Source: Ruminococcaceae bacterium UBA4871 (lineage in GTDB: Bacteria; Bacillota; Clostridia; Oscillospirales; Acutalibacteraceae). Taken from it: DNA of 64,000 nt. Position numbers and translations under genes: made by a program. The DNA is taken from NCBI GenBank assembly GCA_002399445.1, contig DHDR01000011.1, forward strand, positions 57,673-121,672, written 5' to 3'. Within the stretch, counting starts at the first letter, position 1. Each line of letters starts with the position of its first letter. The notes under the pieces are model-generated. The model ran no database searches, was not told where the DNA came from, and worked only from the letters and a program-made list of their open reading frames with translations. Shown piece by piece: positions 41,720-51,469 of this stretch.

Positions 41720-43099
41720 TTATTTCCAGTAACCCCATGTATCATAGTAAGCTGCGTAGCTGAGATTAGATACCCGAGTTGGGGACGAAATTGTAAAACC
41801 AACAGATTCACCGTCATTTGCTTCCTGTGCATTGACAGCGGTTAAAATTCCGGGGGACACAAGATTCAGCATAATCGTAGGCTTTGACTTTGAGCACTCA
41901 AATTTCAAAGGCAGCCATATACCACAATTGGGTTTAAGGTATACACTTCCATACGCAGATGTGGCACTGCACGTACTATTGACTCTTCCCCATTGGTGAA
42001 GAATACCATTGGAAAATTTGTGCCAATGCTGCGATGAATCCCCATCATCTGTCTGTCCGTCAATGCACTGTATGTTATTATTGGACGATGTAATATATAT
42101 GCCAGGATTATTGGAACCCGGGCCAGCAACACGAACGGATTGAAGATTACTATAGCGCTGATCCCCCGCGGTAATGACGATACCCGCATCGTTTAAATCC
42201 TTACCCACATGGATGGATTGAAGATTACGAGATTGGTCCTCTGCGGAAATGGATATAGTATCATTCACAAAATTCCCAGAGCCATCGTATAAGGATGCCA
42301 GTTGAACGCATGATTTTCCGCTTTGCGACACAAAAGTAAGATTAAACATAGCCCCGGAAGCTAGGATTTCGGCAACAAGTGCCCCTACATATTGGTCATT
42401 AGCATACAATTGAATGCCGCTTCCTGTTTTAGTTTGGTGATTGGAATCGGTATAAGTAGCCGTGCCAATTTGCGCACGGCAATTGGAATCTCGATTGTAT
42501 ATCTGCTGCACTTTAAGATTGGATGCGTCAATCTGATTGCTGGTAATTTTTCCAACGGTAATGGTCCCTGCATCGATACTCTGAATAGCTTCATGCCCCA
42601 ATTTTGTTACGGTCCAACTGCCATTCTGATAAACATACAGCGTATTGCCATGAGCCGTATCAATCCAAAGATCGTTTGTAATCAGGTTTCCTTCCGGCGC
42701 AGCAGCAGAATAATAGACCGTATTTTTCCCATCGGCTGTTTGCTGTGCCGCTGCTGCCTTATCTTGTGCATGATTGGCAGTGTCATTTGCAGAATCGGCT
42801 GTATTCTGTGCACCCTGTGCTTTTGTATACGCGGCCTTTGCTGCTTCATAGCTGCTGGACAATGATACATCTGAATAATCGAACGTATCATTGCTCCATA
42901 GGGTTTGCGTAACCAAATACAGACGGTCTGTGTTTCCGCCCTCATACGTTGGTTCTGTTGTGCTCCATCCATCAGGCGGATTCAAAGTTGGCGCTGCAGG
43001 CGGAGCAAGAGAACTGTCCTGCAGTTTATAATAAGTTGTCGTTGCTTTAATATCTGTCACGTCTGTTAATGTGATTTGTGCATTTCCTTTTACCGTCAT
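41720..43099 (-). CDS. tail fibre protein
   Basis: A 459-residue protein. The middle has a helical, Ala/Gln-rich coiled region (YTKAQGAQNTADSANDTANH), then NDLWIDTAHGNTLYVYQNGS, a fibre-type link domain. The C-terminal 110 residues (HWHKFSNGILHQWGRV, ending TWGYWK) form a head module shared with the next gene. The ATG overlaps the 613-residue gene by four bases (ATGA). It is likely part of the host-binding apparatus. Confidence 0.85.
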   Translation of the reverse strand: MTVKGNAQITLTDVTDIKATTTYYKLQDSSLAPPAAPTLNPPDGWSTTEPTYEGGNTDRLYLVTQTLWSNDTFDYSDVSLSSSYEAAKAAYTKAQGAQNTADSANDTANHAQDKAAAAQQTADGKNTVYYSAAAPEGNLITNDLWIDTAHGNTLYVYQNGSWTVTKLGHEAIQSIDAGTITVGKITSNQIDASNLKVQQIYNRDSNCRAQIGTATYTDSNHQTKTGSGIQLYANDQYVGALVAEILASGAMFNLTFVSQSGKSCVQLASLYDGSGNFVNDTISISAEDQSRNLQSIHVGKDLNDAGIVITAGDQRYSNLQSVRVAGPGSNNPGIYITSSNNNIQCIDGQTDDGDSSQHWHKFSNGILHQWGRVNSTCSATSAYGSVYLKPNCGIWLPLKFECSKSKPTIMLNLVSPGILTAVNAQEANDGESVGFTISSPTRVSNLSYAAYYDTWGYWK

Positions 43100-44937
43100 G
43101 TATCATCCTCCAGTTGTACAAGATAGGTTGCCTTTATGAGTACGTCGCCTGCCGATATGGCAAGCGTCTTTCCAGATGCAATGGCAGTATCGCTTCCATC
43201 TTGATACCATTTCAAGATACCCAGTTTTGCGATTTCATCAGCAGTTAGTTCCTGCCCGCCTTTAAAAACATGTGCGGTCAGAATGGTACTGATAGAGGAG
43301 CCTTTAAAGATGAAGCCATTGCTGGATGTAATCGTAACCGTGACAGCATCTTCACCCTTTTCCCCGGTATTTCCGTTGATGCAGGCTGCATCGGTTTCCG
43401 TAGTAGTGCCGTCATTGTAATAGGTGATATTCTTGGTCCAGATGTATGTACCTTCTTTCCAGTCTGGACAGGTATCCTGCCAAAATCCTTCAGACAGAAT
43501 TTCCGGACTCGTCGATTGGTAATACATCGGTATTGTTTTATGGATGGAGTGGTCAATGCGTCCATTTGCTTTTGCCAAGGCCTCATCTGTATTGGCATTG
43601 AATTTGGAAATGCTTTTATCACTGTCACTATAAGCAGTAGCTCCATTATCTTCCCGTGATTCAGCATCTGCTGAATATTCTTCGTATTTGCCTATGGTAT
43701 AGCTAATTCCGCTCACAATTGTGTGATACGTATTTCCTTTGTAATCTGTCAGTACCGCCGTGTCGCCTGCTTCAATGGACGGATTATCCCAACCTGAAAC
43801 TTTCATAGGCCGGAACGTAAAATCAATTAAGTGCAAAGCAAGTCCGTCTATCAAGCCTTCAGGATTTCCCTGTGCAAGCGGATTCTTTTGAAAAGTCACG
43901 ATAAAGCTGCCGCCGCCGCGTTCAACTGTACCATTGTCGGTAATTAATTTGGCACCTGTAACTCTGAGGTCGTCCGTATAGACCGTGCAGGATGACAGGG
44001 AATGAATTGAAACAGGCTTCGGCACGTCTGTCCTGAAAATCCCGCCGGATAAAATATCTTCCTCCATCTTTCCATAGTCATAGAAATCACCGCCGGGGAG
44101 CAATGCAGTTTGAGAATAATCTGAAAAGTTTCCGCCGTCCGTTTCATTTGCATAGTCTGAATCAAGCAGATTACCGCCGTCCAGCACATGAGCACCCATG
44201 GGATAAAAAGTACCTCCGTCAAGTAGGGACGCCTGCTGATAGTCAGAAAAGGCTCCTCCGTCTATTGTATTGCCGGATTCGGGCAAAGCAAAAGTATCAG
44301 CGTCATACCAGCTGAGAATCAGTTTACCCGACACGCTTATCCGTGCCCAGCACCCTGCAAGTTCAGCCACATACTTCACAATATCAGCATACGTAATGGA
44401 CGTGTCGGTAGGTCTTTTGGCAACAACATATCCTGAATTTGGGAACGATTCTGTACCAAGCACCACGTAACAACATGTACAGGCATCCTGCAAAATGTCA
44501 TGCAGTGACGCCGGATAGGAAAGTTTGCTGTCGTATTTCTTATCAAAATTCACGGCGGCATCATAGGCGGTTAAAGTAATAATTCCGCCGCTTTCCGAAT
44601 GACTGCTGGTAAAATATGTACCCTTGTAGAGCCATTCTATGCTGCTGCCAATCTGCAGCCCTGTTTTGATGCGTATTGTCGATTGTGCGAACTCTTTCTC
44701 TGAAAACCTTCCGTCAAAATTGTACAGTTTCAGCTTCAGGCATTTCGCCGCAAAAGTTCCAACGGTAAATTTTCCGCTTTCGCTTGTATTATCCGTTATC
44801 GACGTTCCTTCCAGCATAATGTCTGCATTCGTTAAAGAATATACGTAACTGTTTGACAGCGTTACCGTCGCATTCACATATTGCCTCCGGCCATCCGAAT
44901 TGATCATGGTTTGATAAGCGTCGCTTGTCTTGATCAT
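43096..44937 (-). CDS. tail tip structural protein
   Basis: A 613-residue protein of the siphovirus tail tip. Residues 1-215 resemble a baseplate/hub-type beta domain (SNSYVYSLTNADIMLEGTS, YLYKGTYFTS-like). About residues 225-305 hold a run of GG-centred repeats (DGGAFSDY, DGGTFYPMG, DGGNLLDS, DGGNFSDY, PGGDFYDYG, SGGIFRTD). The C-terminal part has a short collagen-like GNTGEKGEDA and an Ig-like segment. It lies just after the tape measure and distal-tail-like gene in reading order. Confidence 0.82.
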   Translation of the reverse strand: MIKTSDAYQTMINSDGRRQYVNATVTLSNSYVYSLTNADIMLEGTSITDNTSESGKFTVGTFAAKCLKLKLYNFDGRFSEKEFAQSTIRIKTGLQIGSSIEWLYKGTYFTSSHSESGGIITLTAYDAAVNFDKKYDSKLSYPASLHDILQDACTCCYVVLGTESFPNSGYVVAKRPTDTSITYADIVKYVAELAGCWARISVSGKLILSWYDADTFALPESGNTIDGGAFSDYQQASLLDGGTFYPMGAHVLDGGNLLDSDYANETDGGNFSDYSQTALLPGGDFYDYGKMEEDILSGGIFRTDVPKPVSIHSLSSCTVYTDDLRVTGAKLITDNGTVERGGGSFIVTFQKNPLAQGNPEGLIDGLALHLIDFTFRPMKVSGWDNPSIEAGDTAVLTDYKGNTYHTIVSGISYTIGKYEEYSADAESREDNGATAYSDSDKSISKFNANTDEALAKANGRIDHSIHKTIPMYYQSTSPEILSEGFWQDTCPDWKEGTYIWTKNITYYNDGTTTETDAACINGNTGEKGEDAVTVTITSSNGFIFKGSSISTILTAHVFKGGQELTADEIAKLGILKWYQDGSDTAIASGKTLAISAGDVLIKATYLVQLEDDT

Positions 44938-44945
44938 ACAATCAT

Positions 44946-45305
44946 CTACACTTCAATAAAATCAAAGGACACATTTTTAACATATCCCCCGCTGTCCCAT
45001 ACCCATAAATACGACGTACTTCGCGGTCCTACATAAAACCGTGCTGTCCGCAGGGCATTCTGCATCACATCAAAATAGGTCAGATTAAAGGTTGGCTGGT
45101 TCACATTTTTGAGCAATACAGATGCTTCAGAAAAGGGCATGGCATTCCAGCTGCAGGATAGCTTAACCTTTTGCGCAACCCGCTCAATGTGCATGATTCC
45201 GTCCATTGTGCGCCCGGAATTGGAGCTGGATATATCCTCCAAACTCCAATTGACGTTACAGGGGGTCTTCAGCACCGAGTCATTCACTTGTAATATCTGT
45301 AACAA
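44946..45305 (-). CDS. DUF6711-like small tail protein
   Basis: A 119-residue protein. NSGRTMDGIMHIERVAQKVK, ASVLLKNVNQPTFNLTYFDV and TARFYVGPRSTSYLWVWDSG match a small family found between tape measure and tail-tip genes in siphoviruses of Firmicutes. It probably plays a distal-tail or tail-hub role. Confidence 0.78.
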   Translation of the reverse strand: MLQILQVNDSVLKTPCNVNWSLEDISSSNSGRTMDGIMHIERVAQKVKLSCSWNAMPFSEASVLLKNVNQPTFNLTYFDVMQNALRTARFYVGPRSTSYLWVWDSGGYVKNVSFDFIEV

Positions 45306-45324
45306 AATATCACCACCAAGGCGG

Positions 45325-48300
45325 TCAATAATTCAGCGCTTTATGATAGCGCCTGTTAATCTCATCATTTCCACGGTTTGCCGATTCAGCAATGGTGCGG
45401 TCGTCCGTGTACAGGGCGATGCTCATGTGCCGAATTGCTTCCTCCAACTTGTCCATTCTGTTCAGCACCAGAGAAATGCCTCGGCCGGAGCTGTCTTGAT
45501 TCCGTTCTATTCCGTCTGCAATCCGTGAATACGTTTCCTCATTCAGCGGCAGGGCGGCTTCATCCCCGTCATCCCCCATTCCGGCAACTGTCGGAGCAGT
45601 AAACACACCGCCTTTTGCCTTCCAGCCGCCCCACTTGATGCGGCCAGTACCGTTTTCATAGCCGTGCCCCTCGCCCCATACGCCGTCAGCGCCGCCGTAG
45701 CGGTTCCATGTGTAGCGGATGGCCGCAAGGATATTGCTCAGCGGGTCAAGAATGTTCGTGTTGTAACCGGGCATTGCGTAAGCTGCAAACGTTTCGGGAA
45801 TCAGCTGCATCAGACCTTTTGACGGGTGCCCCGCAAAATAGTTCACGTCGTGCAGGTCAGGCGGGTTTACCCTGCCGCTGGATTCTGTATTCATTTGGGC
45901 AAGCAGCAAATCCACGTTGTGTGAGGAATAGTGTCCGGTCATGTGCAGTGCTTTTGCTGCCAGTGACCGCCAGCGCTCCACGCCGGAGCCGGTAAAGTTT
46001 GCACCATATCCGGCCCCGCCGCCGGTAAACATGGGAACCGCGTAACCAAGGATTTCACTCCCCAGCGCCCGCTGCTTCCTGTATACACCGGTTCCCCCGC
46101 CGGGACCGGTTGTGTTACCCTCAATGGTATTGATAAACATTTTAGCAATGCTCTCCACGATACCGATGTGGTCTGGAGTTCTATCCCCATTCCAGTCGTA
46201 AAATACAAGGTCTCCGGGACTGGGAATATCAGTCCAACGGCCGCGCTCTTTATACCAGTTCATCATGCTCGGCACATAAGAGCCAAAGCCCTCTTTAATG
46301 CCAGCATGCTTCATAGCCCAGCTTGCAAATTCAGCGCAGTACTGGTCTCCAACAGAGCCAAACTCTTTCCAATATGCGGCAGGGTTTGTATTTCCAACCT
46401 GTGAAGATGCCACGCGAAGCAGCGCTTCCACGGTGCCGTTGCTCTGTTCAATGAATTTTTGAATCAGTCCTTTTAGTGCATCCGCGGACATATGGGTAAG
46501 GTATTTCACAACACCTGTTTCCATGGACATCCACGGTTCATTGATTGGCTGTTTTGTGGTAGATGTATCAATGGCAGTCTGCAATATCTTCTGTGGGTCT
46601 TTCACTGCAAGGATGTAATCAATCAGCTGTTTCTGCATATCTTCTGCAGAGGTGCCAAAGAACTGTCCGACACCGCCTGCATAGTGGAAAGTTTTTGCTG
46701 TCATCTCTGCCGGCATAACCGACGAACCGCGCGGCAGGTTCGGGATGTAAACATTTCTGCCCTGCGGGATAAAGGTTCTCCCATCCGGGTACTGCACTGC
46801 CTCACGGTAGGTGCTGCCCTGCTGGTCGTTCACAAGTGCCGGACCGCCGGGGTGGAAACCGGTGCCATAAGCATAATGTGCAATGGCAACCCGCGGTACA
46901 CTTTTGCTGCTGCCAACCGCAGACAATACCGCATTGATTCCTGTTACAACGCCGTTGATGGCGCCGCCAATCTTACTGGATACATTATTGGCAATCGTGC
47001 GTACATAACTGCCTATAGATGCTGAGAAGCTCGAAAATCCCTGTTTTACATCTGCAAACATTGAGCGGAACGTATTCCTTGTTTCGACGCCTAAAGTCTC
47101 CCAAATAGATAAAAGCCGGTTCTGAAAAGATCGGGAAGATTCCACCAGTGCGTTCTCGGCTTCATGCCTTTCGCGCTGAAGTTTATTGTGATTTTCAAAG
47201 CTTAATTTGTAAACGGATTTAAAATAGCTCGACAGCTTTTCATATTGTTCATTCTGTTCATTGGCATTGACTCTTTGCCGCGCATCTGACGCGGCTTTCA
47301 CCATATTGGTGATTCCTTTCAGCGCAGTTTCTGTTGCTTTAATGGAATTTTCGTCAATTCTGCTTTTAACTTCCATTACATTTTCTGTAATTTGTGTGCT
47401 GGTTTGCGTTCTTGCATTTTTCACAATACCCTGCGCAATTTTGCGATAGACATTGTCATTTAGCGGCAGCACAGCTTCCTGATACTCGCCCTCACCAATG
47501 TTTGCAATGGTTGATCTGGTTGCCAAACCGCCGTTTGCAAGGCGTGGAATGTGAACCGGCTGAATAGCAAAGCCAAATGATTTTCCGCCCACCAGCGGCA
47601 CCCAATCAGGAATATCCCAATGCAGATGGTTCAGCATGGATATAATAAAGTTGACGCCAGATTCAAAAATTCCGATGATACCATTGACCGCACCTTTCGC
47701 CCAGTCCGTAATAGGTGTTTTACTAATGGATGCAGCCTTATGTGTCAAAGCCATGCCTGCCAAAATCAGTCCAATGCCGAGAGGTATACCTACACCTGTA
47801 AGACACAAAATCAAACCAATTGCAGCACTTGCAACACCTATAATAGACATAATGTCGGCTAAAACTTCTTTAATTTTGCCTTTTAGGCTGCCCCAGTTTA
47901 CCACAACTGCTCCCGCAAGAGAGGCTGCACCGGCTACAATCAGGCCGATTCCTAATGCACGCGCACCCGGACAGGCTAAAGTAAGAATGATACCTAAGGC
48001 AAGCATGGCCGCACCGCATATCGCCATAATCGTCGTGAGCTGAGATTTGACCTGACTGCTTGCATATTTGGAGTTTAATGCTACCAGAGCTACCAATCCA
48101 ATTGCTCCCGCGGCTATCATGGCAATCCCTATTCCCATCTTTGCTGGACAAGCTAAAGTGATAATAATTCCAAGAGCCAAAAGTGCGGCCACAGCGAATG
48201 CCATAATTGTGTTAAGCTCCATCTTTACCTTGTCGGAAGATGCTTTCCAAGCAATTACATAGGCGGCAGCTGTGATAGCGGCTCCGGTAATAAATAAAAA

Positions 48301-49869
48301 GAGACCAAGTCCAAGCTTTGCAGGACACGCAAGCATCATAATAAGGCCGGCTGCGAGCATTCCAAGCCCAATGAACCCCAGCATGGCAGCAAGCTCCATC
48401 TTTACTTTTGCGGACATCGTGCCCCAGTGCACAGCCACTTCATATGCCATTCCTGCCACTCCGGCTATAATCATTCCAATCCCGATAGCTGGGTGGCCCG
48501 TAAGGCAAAGAATCGTGCCGATTACTAAAAGCATTCCGGGAATTAAAAACATTTTTAAATCATTTAAAATTTGTTTAATTTTGTTTGCCAAATCAGATAT
48601 CTTCGAGGGAATAGCTTTTTGCTGAAACGTATCCATTGGTGACGGCATTCCATTCCATACGGGAGGCGCAGCTGCCTGCACAGGTTGTACAGAAGCTGCA
48701 TAATTGGGAATTTTAGATGTGTAGTCGGGCACGGTCGGTTCCTGCCATGTATCTTCCTGCTTATTTAATACATTCAATTCATCAAAACTCATAAGGGACT
48801 TTTTCAGTTTATCAACCTTGGCCTGATGTTCTGCTACTTGCTTTTGCACACGCTTCTCTGCAGCAGATTGCTTGGCTGCAGCCGATTCTTGTGCCCTCGT
48901 GGTTTTTTCTGCCGCCAACTCTTGCACCCTTGCGGATTTCGCAGCCGCCGCTTCCGCAGCGGCGGCCTGCTTTTGCTGTACCTGCAGCGCATTATTACCG
49001 GACTGACTGATGGTTTTCGCATAATCCACCTGTGCTCTTTTCGCCACAGTAATATACTTTTTCCCATTCAGAGCGGCAAAGAACATGCCTATTTTCTGTA
49101 GTACGCCCGCAATCGCATTACTCAAGACTGTAAAGGCAGGTGTAAGTGCCTGCACGATTGGATATACAGCCGATGCAAAACTGTTTTTCAGATAAAGTCC
49201 GTTGGCTGCCAAGGCAGACATCGTTGCATTGGCCTGTCCGCTTGCCAGCGCCATATTCTGGAATCCCTCTGCAATAGACTTAGCCACAAATGAAACGCCC
49301 TGATACAAAACCATACTTAGCATCATGGACTTGACCATGCGACCAAAATATCCACTGCTGCGCCCGGCGCTTTGCAAGTGAGAGCCAGCTGTTCTGGCGC
49401 TTCTCCCCAGCCTTTCCGTTTCGGGTGCCGCCGAGGATGCAGCGCTTCCCACCTCTGCCATTTGCGCTTTTGTCTCAGCAAGGCGTTCATTCAGTGGGGC
49501 CATCTGTGCATTTAAGGAGTCAAGCTGTTCTTTATATTTTTGAAATCCCGGATCTCTTTCAAAGGTTGATGCAATGTCATCTTGAGATACTCCCTTGGGG
49601 AATACTCCAGAATATTTACCATAGAGATAATCGTCCCGCGCCTGCTGAATATTTGCAAACCGGCCGCTTAATTCTTGAATCTTTGTCTGTGTCCGCTCAA
49701 CTTCAGACTGCAGCTTTTTGAGGTTTCCCTGTGCCTTATTGGTGGAAACGTTTAGCTGCGGCATTTTCTTTGGCTGAATATCCGAGATGCTCTTTTTCAG
49801 CTTGTCAATCTTGTCACGGACGCCCTGCGTCTTTGCGGATATAACAATCTGCAGTTCCTCAACCGTCAC
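45325..49869 (-). CDS. tape measure protein with CHAP and lytic transglycosylase modules
   Basis: A 1514-residue protein that sets tail length and passes into the host during DNA ejection. Residues 1-420 are helical with coiled coils. About 435-715 hold five hydrophobic repeats of about 57 residues (LACPAKMGIGI and variants). Two wall-degrading modules follow: a CHAP-type peptidase at about 1155-1275 (DQYCAEFASWAMKHAGI, then PDHIGIVESI) and a transglycosylase at about 1295-1400 (LLLAQMNTESSGRVNPPDLH, SKGLMQLIPETFAAY). It overlaps the frameshifted chaperone by ten bases. Confidence 0.94.
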   Translation of the reverse strand: MTVEELQIVISAKTQGVRDKIDKLKKSISDIQPKKMPQLNVSTNKAQGNLKKLQSEVERTQTKIQELSGRFANIQQARDDYLYGKYSGVFPKGVSQDDIASTFERDPGFQKYKEQLDSLNAQMAPLNERLAETKAQMAEVGSAASSAAPETERLGRSARTAGSHLQSAGRSSGYFGRMVKSMMLSMVLYQGVSFVAKSIAEGFQNMALASGQANATMSALAANGLYLKNSFASAVYPIVQALTPAFTVLSNAIAGVLQKIGMFFAALNGKKYITVAKRAQVDYAKTISQSGNNALQVQQKQAAAAEAAAAKSARVQELAAEKTTRAQESAAAKQSAAEKRVQKQVAEHQAKVDKLKKSLMSFDELNVLNKQEDTWQEPTVPDYTSKIPNYAASVQPVQAAAPPVWNGMPSPMDTFQQKAIPSKISDLANKIKQILNDLKMFLIPGMLLVIGTILCLTGHPAIGIGMIIAGVAGMAYEVAVHWGTMSAKVKMELAAMLGFIGLGMLAAGLIMMLACPAKLGLGLFLFITGAAITAAAYVIAWKASSDKVKMELNTIMAFAVAALLALGIIITLACPAKMGIGIAMIAAGAIGLVALVALNSKYASSQVKSQLTTIMAICGAAMLALGIILTLACPGARALGIGLIVAGAASLAGAVVVNWGSLKGKIKEVLADIMSIIGVASAAIGLILCLTGVGIPLGIGLILAGMALTHKAASISKTPITDWAKGAVNGIIGIFESGVNFIISMLNHLHWDIPDWVPLVGGKSFGFAIQPVHIPRLANGGLATRSTIANIGEGEYQEAVLPLNDNVYRKIAQGIVKNARTQTSTQITENVMEVKSRIDENSIKATETALKGITNMVKAASDARQRVNANEQNEQYEKLSSYFKSVYKLSFENHNKLQRERHEAENALVESSRSFQNRLLSIWETLGVETRNTFRSMFADVKQGFSSFSASIGSYVRTIANNVSSKIGGAINGVVTGINAVLSAVGSSKSVPRVAIAHYAYGTGFHPGGPALVNDQQGSTYREAVQYPDGRTFIPQGRNVYIPNLPRGSSVMPAEMTAKTFHYAGGVGQFFGTSAEDMQKQLIDYILAVKDPQKILQTAIDTSTTKQPINEPWMSMETGVVKYLTHMSADALKGLIQKFIEQSNGTVEALLRVASSQVGNTNPAAYWKEFGSVGDQYCAEFASWAMKHAGIKEGFGSYVPSMMNWYKERGRWTDIPSPGDLVFYDWNGDRTPDHIGIVESIAKMFINTIEGNTTGPGGGTGVYRKQRALGSEILGYAVPMFTGGGAGYGANFTGSGVERWRSLAAKALHMTGHYSSHNVDLLLAQMNTESSGRVNPPDLHDVNYFAGHPSKGLMQLIPETFAAYAMPGYNTNILDPLSNILAAIRYTWNRYGGADGVWGEGHGYENGTGRIKWGGWKAKGGVFTAPTVAGMGDDGDEAALPLNEETYSRIADGIERNQDSSGRGISLVLNRMDKLEEAIRHMSIALYTDDRTIAESANRGNDEINRRYHKALNY

Positions 49870-50242
49870 GTCCTTTCACCTCCCTCTGATAATTAAATTC
49901 TTCAGCATAGCGCGCAAAGTTCGATTTGCTCTGCTTCCATCCCTCATTCGGGAATAAATCCGGATAAGCGTCATTGAGATTTTTCGGGAATTTTTTCGGG
50001 TTGTTGTAACCAATGGAAATCATTGACGCAAGCCGGTAGTCCATCTGTGCCCTAAACTGTGCCTGCTCCTGACGGTCCTGCTTTTTACGACGATTATAGG
50101 CATTAATTTCTTCTGACACTTCCGCACACGTCATACGCCAAAACTGTTCAATTGGAATGCCTATGGAAAGCGCATTCTGCTGCAGGTCGGATATGTAATC
50201 CGTTAGATTGTCATATCGTTTTCTGCCGCCGGACTTTCCACG
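49859..50242 (-). CDS. tail assembly chaperone, -1 frame extension
   Basis: About 127 codons open in the -1 frame from the slippery site, including KRYDNLTDYISDLQQNAL and QFWRMTCAEVSEEINAYNRR, and ending at the tape measure start. This gpT-like part is normally made only as a fusion to the upstream chaperone. An internal ATG at 50134 gives a 91-residue stand-alone frame, but the coding signal extends well upstream of it. The fusion product would be about 237 residues. Confidence 0.8.
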   Translation of the reverse strand, partial: RGKSGGRKRYDNLTDYISDLQQNALSIGIPIEQFWRMTCAEVSEEINAYNRRKKQDRQEQAQFRAQMDYRLASMISIGYNNPKKFPKNLNDAYPDLFPNEGWKQSKSNFARYAEEFNYQREVKGRDG

Positions 50243-50571
50243 TTTTTTGCGTCGTCCTCTGTATCTTCAGTATCGCCAATACCAATCTGTGCCAGTAACT
50301 GCATGAGAATATTCGAAATTTTTTCTACATTGCCGCCACCCGCAAGGTAATCATCGTATAGGTCACAGACTTCACGCAGATTCATACCATGATTGTACTT
50401 CTGCATGGCGTCCCAAAGAATTCCAACAATTACGCGGGAATCCATTAAATGATTAAGGGCGTCCGTCATGCCCATGCCGAGTTGTTTTTCTATCTGCATG
50501 GTGTTAAAAGTCGTCATGCGCAGGCGGTAGTCTTTTCCATTTACGTTCCAGATAATATAAGGTTTTGTCAT
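50203..50571 (-). CDS. tail assembly chaperone, short product
   Basis: A 122-residue gpG-like chaperone that coats the tape measure before tail tube assembly. It starts KPYIIWNVNGKDYRLRMTT, with an acidic tail (IGDTEDTEDDAKN) leading into the slippery site. It lies between the tail tube and tape measure genes, the universal place for this pair. Confidence 0.85.
   Translation of the reverse strand: MTKPYIIWNVNGKDYRLRMTTFNTMQIEKQLGMGMTDALNHLMDSRVIVGILWDAMQKYNHGMNLREVCDLYDDYLAGGGNVEKISNILMQLLAQIGIGDTEDTEDDAKNVESPAAENDMTI
50242..50248 (-). promoter_or_regulatory. programmed -1 frameshift slippery site
   Basis: A AAA AAC in the frame of the short chaperone (codons Lys109-Asn110), the most efficient type of -1 slippery heptamer. 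The -1 frame is open from here to the tape measure gene. Confidence 0.82.
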
Positions 50572-50627
50572 GATAAATAAGCTCCTTTTAAGTTAAAAAG
50601 TTATGGTTTAATGAACGTGAAACGGAT

Positions 50628-51086
50628 TTAAGAGCCCGTTTCAGCTGATTCAGCAATATCCGTGATATTGCTGTTAATCATCATTTTGGCTTTGAATTGC
50701 AGGGCATCACCGGTGCCGCCGCCTGTGCGGGTAGTGCTGACATAAGCGGAAAATTCAAATCCCGTGTGGTCAGGATAAATCAATTTGAACCACTTGACCT
50801 GCCGTGCCAGTTCAGCAGCACGCAGAGCCTTGTAAGAGTTCATCAGCATATCACCAGTTGTTGGTTCTGTCGCTGTGTCGTCATTGAAGAAATCAAATTC
50901 CGGTTCGCCCAAGTCCATGATGCCCGGAATATTGCGTTTATTCTTGTCCTGCAAATTTGTAACGTCTATTTTGTCGGCTTCAGACGACATATCCGGCACC
51001 TTATTCATGCCGTAAAGTTTCTTATAGGTCCCATCTGCTGTGTCCGACATAGACAGGTAGGTACCCAATACTGCAGTTTCTGCCAT
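50628..51086 (-). CDS. major tail tube protein
   Basis: A 152-residue beta-rich protein that polymerises into the tail tube. TYKKLYGMNKVPDMSSEADK, then TNLQDKNKRNIPGIMDLGEP and EFDFFNDDTA follow the pattern of siphovirus tube proteins. It lies directly before the chaperone genes in reading order. Confidence 0.88.
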   Translation of the reverse strand: MAETAVLGTYLSMSDTADGTYKKLYGMNKVPDMSSEADKIDVTNLQDKNKRNIPGIMDLGEPEFDFFNDDTATEPTTGDMLMNSYKALRAAELARQVKWFKLIYPDHTGFEFSAYVSTTRTGGGTGDALQFKAKMMINSNITDIAESAETGS

Positions 51087-51088
51087 TG

Positions 51089-51469
51089 TTAAAAACCTCC
51101 TCGGTAAATTGTTTTTGTTTTGTTGTCTACCCAGCCGGTAAAGCCCATCATGTACCGATGTAACCCGCTGGGGTCCTTCATCAATTTCCCAGCCACACGG
51201 GTAAATCCAGCCGAAATCATCGTATCACTGACTGTTCCTGCCAGCTTTACACAGCGTTCCGGGGTGCTGCCATTCTCTGCCGTGTCCCATACATCAAGCT
51301 GGCACTCATAGCGTGAGTAGCGCTCTTTACTGTTGAGGATGGCGGCAGCGGTATTGCCAATCTCAGAGAGTGAAACATAAGGGAACTCCGAATTCACCTC
51401 TGGAAAGGCCAGCTGCACTGTGCAAATATCTTTCAGCACAGCTGCCACTTCTTTGTTCATATCCATCAT
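51089..51469 (-). CDS. tail terminator/completion protein
   Basis: A 126-residue protein placed between the HK97 gp10-like gene and the tail tube, the usual place of the tail terminator. FPYVSLSEIGNTAAAILNSK and YECQLDVWDTAENG fit that family loosely. Its start overlaps the gp10-like stop (ATGA). Confidence 0.75.
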   Translation of the reverse strand: MMDMNKEVAAVLKDICTVQLAFPEVNSEFPYVSLSEIGNTAAAILNSKERYSRYECQLDVWDTAENGSTPERCVKLAGTVSDTMISAGFTRVAGKLMKDPSGLHRYMMGFTGWVDNKTKTIYRGGF

